From: Leptoclinus maculatus
Taxonomy: Eukaryota > Chordata > Actinopteri > Perciformes > Stichaeidae
Assembly: GCA_032191485.1 (NCBI GenBank)
Contig: JAVDOI010000130.1
Span: 139,501 to 203,500 of the forward strand
Direction of reading: 5' to 3'
Length of the DNA stretch: 64,000 nucleotides
Under the pieces are notes generated by a model, which worked only from the letters and a program-made list of their open reading frames with translations, was not told where the DNA came from and ran no database searches. Position 1 is the stretch's first letter, and each line of letters starts with the position of its first letter. The position numbers and the translations under genes were made by a program. Positions 56,869-64,000 of the stretch are shown piece by piece.

Positions 56869-57500
56869 TTGTGTGTGTGTGGAGGAAGAAAGGACAAAGG
56901 GAGTGAGAACTTTACTTAGTAATGACTGTTCAATATTACAGAGAGGATTCACAGCTGCCAGGGTGCAGTGCACTACCAGGGTGCAGTGCACTACCAGCCC
57001 AGACAACAAAGTAAAGTGACAGTCCCTCTACAGGTGAGAGTAAATTACACTTACTCAAAAAACGATATTACAAAATTTGGTTTGAGACATTTATTATACA
57101 TCTATCTACTATTTTATTCATATATTTCACTACTTGTGTGAACCTAAGACTTTAAAAAAAAAATTTCAAACACCAAAACAGTTTGTCCACATGAGTAAAG
57201 TAGAGATTTGAAGAATTTCAAAAAATTGGACTTCCAACTGTTCAGCTTTAGGGCCAAATTGCACAGTGCACAGTGCCTTAGGACAATTGGTGCCTCATTA
57301 TATAGATAGCTGAGATTGTTCTGCACATTTTGATATAAGACATGTCTATGTAGCATATATGAAAGTGCCTTAAAAGGTGAGTTTAAGAAAACATAAAAAA
57401 ATCCAAAAAATGGCCTAGTTCCCAGAGGGTTTTAATAAATGTCATTTTGTGAGGTCTTCCGAGCAGGGAAGCTAGCAGCACATTAGCACAGTATTCTGAC

Positions 57501-57572
<72 letters not shown>

Positions 57573-58217
57573 GAAGCCTCTCCTCTTCCAGAACAGACAT
57601 CTTTACATAACCATTACTTTGTGATGTTATCACATACAATTCTGACCAAGTTACTATATCACACCCTCAATAACAGGACATTTACATGTTATCACAGAGT
57701 TTAACCATTAAAATCTGTGAGCCTGCTAGCTAGCTAAATACATGATGTCAAAGAGGGGGGAAAAAGCAAACGTAAAGTATTTAAACCAAAGCCATGAACA
57801 ACAAGCCAATCACACTTCTCCTATCAGAAGAGTCGAATCTGATTCGTGCTGTTGTCCGTTTCCTCCCCAGCAACAGCAGATTGATTGGCTGAAAGGTTCA
57901 GTCAATCAGAGTGAACTTCTCATTTTGGCCACTAGCGCAAATTTGGAGGCGCTGTTTCACCCCTTTGAGTGACAGATGTCCCAGCATCCACAGCAGCTGA
58001 CTACAGTAAACAGCCTTTACACAGAGTTTTATCACGGCTCTATCTCCGGACAAACAGTCAAACATATCAAACTTAAGTACGGCTTGTCATGTATATATGA
58101 GTAAACTGTTTTTATAGTTTGCTTAAGTGTTGTTTAGCATTGTCAGGTTCTAACTGGGTTTGTTGTTAGCTAACGTAACGTTAGCACATCGAGGTTACGT
58201 ATGTAACGTGTATATTA
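56869..58217. other. No gene recognised
   Basis: Holds a CA microsatellite (57504-57566), a short direct repeat of CAGGGTGCAGTGCACTACCA at about 56958-56997 and otherwise unremarkable sequence. Confidence 0.45.
57504..57566. repeat. (AC)n microsatellite
   Basis: About 31 uninterrupted AC units. Confidence 0.98.
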
Positions 58218-58225
58218 GCTGTATG

Positions 58226-58919
58226 CAGTGGCGGCTGGTCAATAGAGGGCGCTAGGGCGCCGCCCCCCCCCTTGAGCTACACATAATAACAAAATAATAA
58301 ACTATACAAATTGTCAATATTTGTGTTTTTGAAACATGGAATCAACCAGTAATATGTGTAAAATATGATATCTGCGGTAAATATATGCTTTTCCTGCTCG
58401 TCCTCTCCGCCTGTCTGCTTGTCCTCTCTGTGTGTGCACGTCTCAGCTGGCTGGGGCGCTGGACAATCTGCCAATCTGTCTATGAAGCAGTTTAGCCAAT
58501 TGCTGATTAAAGATATAAATGGGTGACATACAATTTAGCCAATCAGCGTCCTCAAATAGATTCTGCCCCAAGCTGCGCGTTCTCGTCAGGACTAGTCTCT
58601 ACAGGCGAGCGCCAGCGCGAGCACTGCTCCTCCAAGACCCGTTTGAGAGGAGAACTGAGAGGAGAAACTACAGCTGAAAGAGCTGATCCCAGATCGGCCT
58701 GACCCCACAATCAGACAGCAGACTAGCAGGACAGAGAAGCAGTACATGAAGCTTCTCTAGTAGCTGTACACCAGACAGGTTTGGCTAGCTGGATGACGTC
58801 ATGCTAATAACTTATTTAGCTTTTTAAAACAATGGGGACAGATCCAGCATGGACAGTTAGGGAGTGAGGGACATGAAGCACCTGTCTGATAAATGGATAT
58901 ATAGTTATAAATAAATAAT

Positions 58920-58961
<42 letters not shown>

Positions 58962-60467
58962 ATATTATAGTGAATATTATTGTATGATATATATATTATT
59001 ATATTATACAGAATATTATATGATATATATATTATCCTTGCACTACTGTTCAGTTTGGTTAGTTTACCTGCCTTTAGCCTGACCCCACAATCAGACAGCA
59101 GACCAGCAGGAAAGGGAAGCAGTACATGAAGCTTCTCTACTAGCTGTACACCAGACAGGTGTTAAGGCTAGAATATCTCGATGGAGCTGCAAGGCCGCAG
59201 TGCTGGTCCGGTTATTTGTTTACTACTTACTGCGCATGTGCACCAAATAAGTTGCTGAATTCAGGTTTCAAAAGTAAAACTTGTATTTAATATCAAATGC
59301 AATCTGAATTAACTATCGATAGTAAATGCTCTCGAGAACAGAGACCACACACTCTCACCCTCTCAGGTCTCACAAAAAAGGATGTTCTGTGGAGGGATCA
59401 TGTGGGTCTGACCTCTGCTTTCTCAAACAAAGCTTTTATACTGCAGAAAAGACAGGGGGGTCAGATCGTCATAAAAACTGCAGGTGAGCCAATCGGTGTT
59501 ACTTATACATTGATCATCTTGGCTCCTGTCTCGAGCCAATCAATGTCTAGCTTTATTTACAACCATTTGGCTGTAATTCGACTCCTTCTCTCTGCTCCTT
59601 CCATCCTCCTGGTGCCTTCACAGCTGGAGACGTCCTTTGAAGTCTATCTCTGCATTGTCTTCTCCGCATTCCTGCTGCCTTTATGGTCTGACTGTCTTCC
59701 TGTCTCCTACGCTCCTCACTTCATGTCTCATGAAGATCTTCCTAAATCACTAAAATATTCCCTAAATCTGACCCAATCTGACCTTTAATACTTCTATGGC
59801 TTATATACATTCAATGTGTCAATATACTGTAATATATAATATCCTCTATCTGTAAACCTCCTGTAAACATAATACATCTCATAGATAAATATATTGCAAC
59901 TCTTTAACCCATGGTAACATTCTTATTATTTTGACACTTCTATTCACCATAAGAGGTGCTAATAATCATACTAAACTAATTCTAATACTAAAATCCTACT
60001 AATACTATCTCTAATACTGAAATCCTTCACACAGGTTTGGCTAGCTGGATGACGTCATGCTAATAACTTATTTAGCTTTTTAAAACAATGGGGACAGATC
60101 CAGCACGGACAGTTAGGGAGTGAGGGACATGAAGCACCTGTCTGAGAAATGGATATATAGTTATAAATAAATAATATGTATGTGTGTGTGTGTGTTTTAT
60201 ATTATAGTGAATATTATTATGATATATATTATTGTATTATACTGAATTCCCTGTGAGGGTGACTAAAATAAGATGTCCTGACGTGTTTGTCAAAGTGTTA
60301 TTTACTGCTTTTTTTCGTGTTGGAATGAATGTTAAATATTTAACTGCAAAGTAGTAATACGTGTTTGATACCTTAATTTTTTTGCATTAAATCATTCTGG
60401 GATGTTTGCTGAAATTGATTGGATGTGGCACAGCCCTACCTAGAACATTTTCCACCAGCCGCCACTG
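58226..60467. mobile_element. hAT element, 2242 bp, with 8-bp target duplication
   Basis: The termini CAGTGGCGGCTGGT and CCAGCCGCCACTG are flanked by identical GCTGTATG at 58218-58225 and 60468-60475, diagnostic of hAT. No transposase frame. The interior has a direct duplication: 58698-58920 matches 59079-59159 plus 60036-60180 (CCTGACCCCACAATCAGACA, CTAGCTGGATGACGTCATGC). A solo LTR (59160-60031) sits in the second copy. A GT run at 58930-58957 and AT-rich tracts are internal. Partial relatives lie at 6770 and 10915. Confidence 0.9.
59160..60031 (-). mobile_element. Solo LTR nested in the hAT element
   Basis: 872 bp, TGTTAAGG...CCTTCACA on the + strand, flanked by CAGG at 59156-59159 and 60032-60035 (a 4-bp duplication; 5 bp if the end is read one base earlier). 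The uninterrupted target is seen in the first internal hAT repeat at about 58769-58790. It is the same family as the LTR at 52781-53514, whose primer site places both on the minus strand. Confidence 0.8.
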
Positions 60468-60475
60468 GCTGTATG

Positions 60476-60512
60476 TAATGTGTATATGTCAGTATTAACA
60501 GTTACTCATTAG

Positions 60513-60550
<38 letters not shown>

Positions 60551-61963
60551 TTCTTATTTGTGTTGGAGCTGGGCTAGCAGCTTTCCCCTGCTTCCAGTAT
60601 TTGTGCTAAGCTAGGCTAAACACATCCTGGAGATTAAAATGAGGTGCAGCTCAGTGTACTGCGGAAGGTACTCCTAATATTCTAACACTGGTGTGAGATG
60701 AGATATTGAGCAGCGTGTACCATAGATTGTACATTAATGAGGCTGTGTAAAGCTCAGGATGTTACATAACAGCATGGAGGCCGACGCTCGTGAGAGAGAC
60801 CTTGATGCAAGGCCGGACACCTGACCTCCCTGTTCCCGTCTCTTTGACTTCCTCTCCGCTTCCTGACGGCGAGGGAACGAGGAACTGGGAGAGCAACGTG
60901 AGATTGAGCTCTGCTTTACTGATTCTGCAAATTAAGGAGCTCAGAGGTCCCAACACCCTGACAATAGGACATGAATGTTGAAGACAAGGGTATAAGAGAT
61001 TTTAAAGGTGGGTATAAACAGACACTGAATGAGGAAGCTGTGACACCATTATTATTATTATTTCAGATCATTTGAGGTATTTGACACCAAAAACACAGTA
61101 TCATGTTGTAGAATGAATGTTTATCTGTGGTGCATCAAACAGTTAGACTACTTCATGAATGTGGGTTATTATAATTATAGGGCGATAAATCAAAAAAATA
61201 ATGACACGACGGTGGTCAACCTTCAGTTCAATCAGTCGTTTAATCAACAGCAACAACATATTTCAAAGTCAAACTTTATTGTAATGTTGCCAAGTAAGTT
61301 AACTCTTCAGAAAAATACTTTGAGATGTCAGAAAAGCAGAGAGTGTAAGCTGAATGCTTCACACCGCAAAGGATTTCCTGTCTTCATCATGAACATATTC
61401 ATCAACGTGGAGCCAAAACATGGCTAAAAATATGAAAACATCCTCTAGTGGTCACCAGCGGTTGGTACAACTCAATATTTGCACAAAGTCCTCACACTTC
61501 CTCGTCATTTCATCTTTGAAAATCATTGAAACTGAATTTGAATGCTGGGATTCAGTGGTATTGCTTTCTAGAGGCAAGTTCATTCAACACAAACATAGTA
61601 GCAAGAGTTTTGTTTTTAACTGAAGGGAAATCCCCATTCTTTTGTAACAGAAAAGTAAATAAATGTCAGTGATAAGTCACAGTCCAATGTCAGCAATGAA
61701 TAGTTAGAACATAACAATCGTAGAAATGTAACAAATAGAACAGATTACAAGAAAACAACCCTGCACGTTAGCACGGGAGTCAGAGTTCAGCTGATTGAGG
61801 GTTGTACTCATCCAATCACAAACTACAGCAGTGGTCGTTGCAGAACCACCTGGTGGAGATCTGCACTCTGAGGGCATCTTTCTATTTTTAGCTATGGAGA
61901 AGCTTAGAGCAATACAAACCAATCAGACATTATACAATCCATCCGTTATCACAAACAGAACGA
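60476..61963. other. No gene recognised
   Basis: Contains an AT run at about 60514-60543 and otherwise no repeat or gene that I can identify. The open frames are short and unlike known proteins. The last few hundred bases are probably the 3' untranslated region of the zinc-finger gene. Confidence 0.4.
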
Positions 61964-63182
61964 CTAACGGTGGTTGTCTCTCATATGATTAATCATGTGG
62001 AACTTCAGAGGTGACTTGTGCTGAAAGCTTTTATCACAAACTTCACTGCAACCAGAACAGCTAAAAGGGATTCTCTCCTGTGTGAGTTTTCATGTGTGTC
62101 TTTAAAGTTGAACCCCGGTTAAAAGATTTCTCACAGACAGAGCAGCTGAAAGGTTTCTCTCCTGTGTGGGTTCTCATGTGTCTTTAAATGTGAACACTGG
62201 TTAAAAGATTTCTCACAGACAGAGCAGCTGAAAGGTTTCTCTCCTGTGTGAGTTTTCATGTGTGTCTTTAAATGTGAGCACTGGTTAAAAGATTTCTCAC
62301 AGACAGAGCAGCTGAAAGGTTCCTCTCCTGTGTGGGTTCTCATGTGTGTCTTTAAAGTTGAACGGTGGTTAAAAAATGTCTCACAGACAGAGCAGCTGAA
62401 AGGTTTCTCTCCTGTGTGGGTTCTCATGTGTCTTTGTAAAGTTGGATGCTGGTTAAAAGATTTCTCACAGACAGAGCAGCTGTAAGGTTTCTCTCCTGTG
62501 TGGGTTCTCATGTGTCTTTGTAAATGTGAACCCCAGTTAAAAGATTTCTCACAGAGAGAGCAGCTGTAAGGTTTCGCTCCTGTGTGGATTATCATGTGTG
62601 TCTTCAGATTTCTATTTCTTCTAAATGTTTTCTCACACTCAGAGCAGCTAAATAGTTTCTCACCAGCACTACGTCTTGAATCACTAACATGGACTTCCTC
62701 AGGTTTCACAGAGTTTAAACCTGACTGAGGTTCTCTGGTCTCCTTCCAATCATCACTGTCATCAGTGTCAGAAGAGTCTCCAGTCTTCTCATCAGTATCT
62801 GGTTCTGGATGTCTATCTGGATCTGAGTTCCTGCCTGGTTCTGGTCCTCCACAGTCCTCTCCATCAGCTTCTGTTTCCATCTGTTCAGTTTGTCTTTGAT
62901 GAAGCTGTGAGGACTGAGCTTCCTCTTCATCATCTTCACTCTTCACAGGAGTGAATGAGAACTTGACATCAGCCTCCTCCAGACCTTGAAGCTGCTCTCC
63001 CTCCTGACTGGTCCAGAGTCCCTCCTGTTCCTCTTTAATGTGTGGGGGCTCTGGGTCCTCCTGTTCTTCTTTAATGTGTGGGTGTTCTGTGTCCTCCTGT
63101 TCCTCTTTAATGTGTGGGGGTTCTGGGTCCTCCTGCTGCTCAGGGAGAACCTCTTCTTTAACCACCAACAGCTGCTGGACGT
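61964..63182 (-). pseudogene. C2H2 zinc-finger gene, main exon, frameshifted
   Basis: The exon starts after a TTTTCCTGCAG acceptor (63183 upward) with DVQQLLVVKEEV, the usual start of the large exon in fish zinc-finger genes. Then come three tandem HIKEEQED units, each carrying an I-K-E-E SUMOylation consensus, an acidic linker and C2H2 fingers joined by TGEKP linkers. Five fingers are intact (SECEKTF, SLCEKSF, SVCEKSF, SVCETFF, SVCEKSF). In the sixth, two bases are missing near 62180 (CATGTG-TCTTT where siblings have CATGTGTGTCTTT), and the frame stops at 62131. A further finger and a tail with CDKSFQHKSPLK are recognisable in other frames, after an extra A near 62062-62066, to a stop at 61964-61966. 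The product would be a DNA-binding transcription factor. First exons are outside the window. Two shifts suggest decay, but sequencing error is possible. Confidence 0.8.
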
Positions 63183-64000
63183 CTGCAGGAAAACAGTAAA
63201 CACACACAGAGACGTTACAAAGAAATATTAGTATTGAGCAAATAGTCTCCTGTAGATACACTTTTCTTCCTGCCATCATTCCCTCTTACACTCCGTGTGC
63301 ACAGTTACCAAACAGACATGCCGACACAAATCGTAAAGACACAACGCACCAGCAGCAATGAGGTCATCAATAAAAAGAAATCCCTTTCCAGTGTAGCAAT
63401 GGAAACAGATGATATAATATTTTAATAAACTCTTATGTGACCATGAACATATGAACCATTTTAGAATTCAACAAGCTGCAAAATCCACGTGGTGTTATCA
63501 AAGAGAACAAACTTACCCGTACGTACTGTTCATATTTAATGCCTTCACAGTATGGTTCGGGTCAATTCTGACCCAGAACAAGAATTCCCTCATAGTGTCT
63601 ATACCTAATTTTAGACTACAGATATATTTAGAATGTCTAAATAGCCTATGTCTCATTAATAAATGTATGATTAATCCTCAGTAAATGTTTCAGAGAGCAG
63701 GGAGAGTGTATTTTTTAAGTTTTACAACATTCGTTTTTGGAGAACAACCTCTACTATTACACATTATCATGTCCTGTTTTACATAAGACATAAAAACATA
63801 AAAGCCATAATGACTTAAATATGTTTTATTGAATTTGAAAATGTCATGAACATTCTGGAACTGTTGAAGTTAATAATGTTTAATCATTGCAACCATTAAA
63901 CGCTGTCCTCACTGCTATATCATAAGAAATCATAATCATCAATATTCATCATTTACCACTAAGAGCACAAAACATTCCATAATAAAATGCTTATTATCTT
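63183..64000. other. Presumed intron upstream of the zinc-finger exon
   Basis: AT-rich, no exon recognised. The typical first exon of fish zinc-finger genes is not visible before the window edge. Confidence 0.45.

Noticed and set aside
57383..57565. Cys-Val repeat frame
   Set aside because: Reading of the CA microsatellite.
59297..59788. 163-residue frame
   Set aside because: Lies wholly inside the solo LTR and resembles no retroelement protein.

Overview
The window is vertebrate nuclear DNA, almost certainly from a teleost fish. It shows split genes with GT-AG introns, teleost-type DNA transposons (hAT, TA-target MITEs, piggyBac-like), a tRNA-derived SINE, fish-style LTR elements, long CT and CA microsatellites, and a fish-type C2H2 zinc-finger gene with IKEE-motif repeats. 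There are no bacterial-style operons. Host genes are sparse and nearly all incomplete.

Layout. 1-1503 is a CT/TCTG satellite. 3.1-6.1 kb carries minus-strand exons of a cfap97-like gene. 7.0-7.5 kb has the last three exons of tbc1d13, followed by a SINE and a hAT copy. 14.2-14.9 kb has the first two coding exons of a thnsl2-like threonine synthase-like gene. 15.9-16.3 kb is a promoter plus first exon of a piggyBac-derived gene. A BEL/Pao LTR retroelement begins at 16642; its gag is split by a hAT element with a perfect 8-bp target duplication.

The centre, 20532-52507, is a tandem array of about five copies of a 4954-bp unit. Each unit fuses the 3' half of an internally deleted BEL/Pao element to a chimeric LTR. 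In that LTR the middle is replaced by an antisense fragment of 18S rRNA, a 15-bp snap-back hairpin, and an intronless 809-codon open frame for the C-terminal half of androglobin (adgb: permuted globin with IQ motif, plus tail). Copies 4 and 5 also carry the same 3857-bp Gmr1-like Ty3/Gypsy insertion at the same site with the same 5-bp target duplication, which shows that copies formed by duplication after insertion. Copies differ at only about a dozen sites by eye, mostly CpG decay, so the amplification is very recent.

The array ends abruptly at 52507 against the 5' end of another LTR element on the minus strand (LTR, then a tRNA-Arg-type primer site). Then follow old repeats, a 2242-bp hAT element with a nested solo LTR, and a frameshifted C2H2 zinc-finger gene at 62.0-63.2 kb.

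The most notable object is the array: a retroelement that appears to have captured a host mRNA (adgb) and rRNA by template switching and was then amplified in tandem. Together with partial copies of four host genes, this suggests a rapidly evolving, repeat-rich region such as a sex chromosome, B chromosome, pericentromere or subtelomere. That location is inference; nothing in the window proves it.
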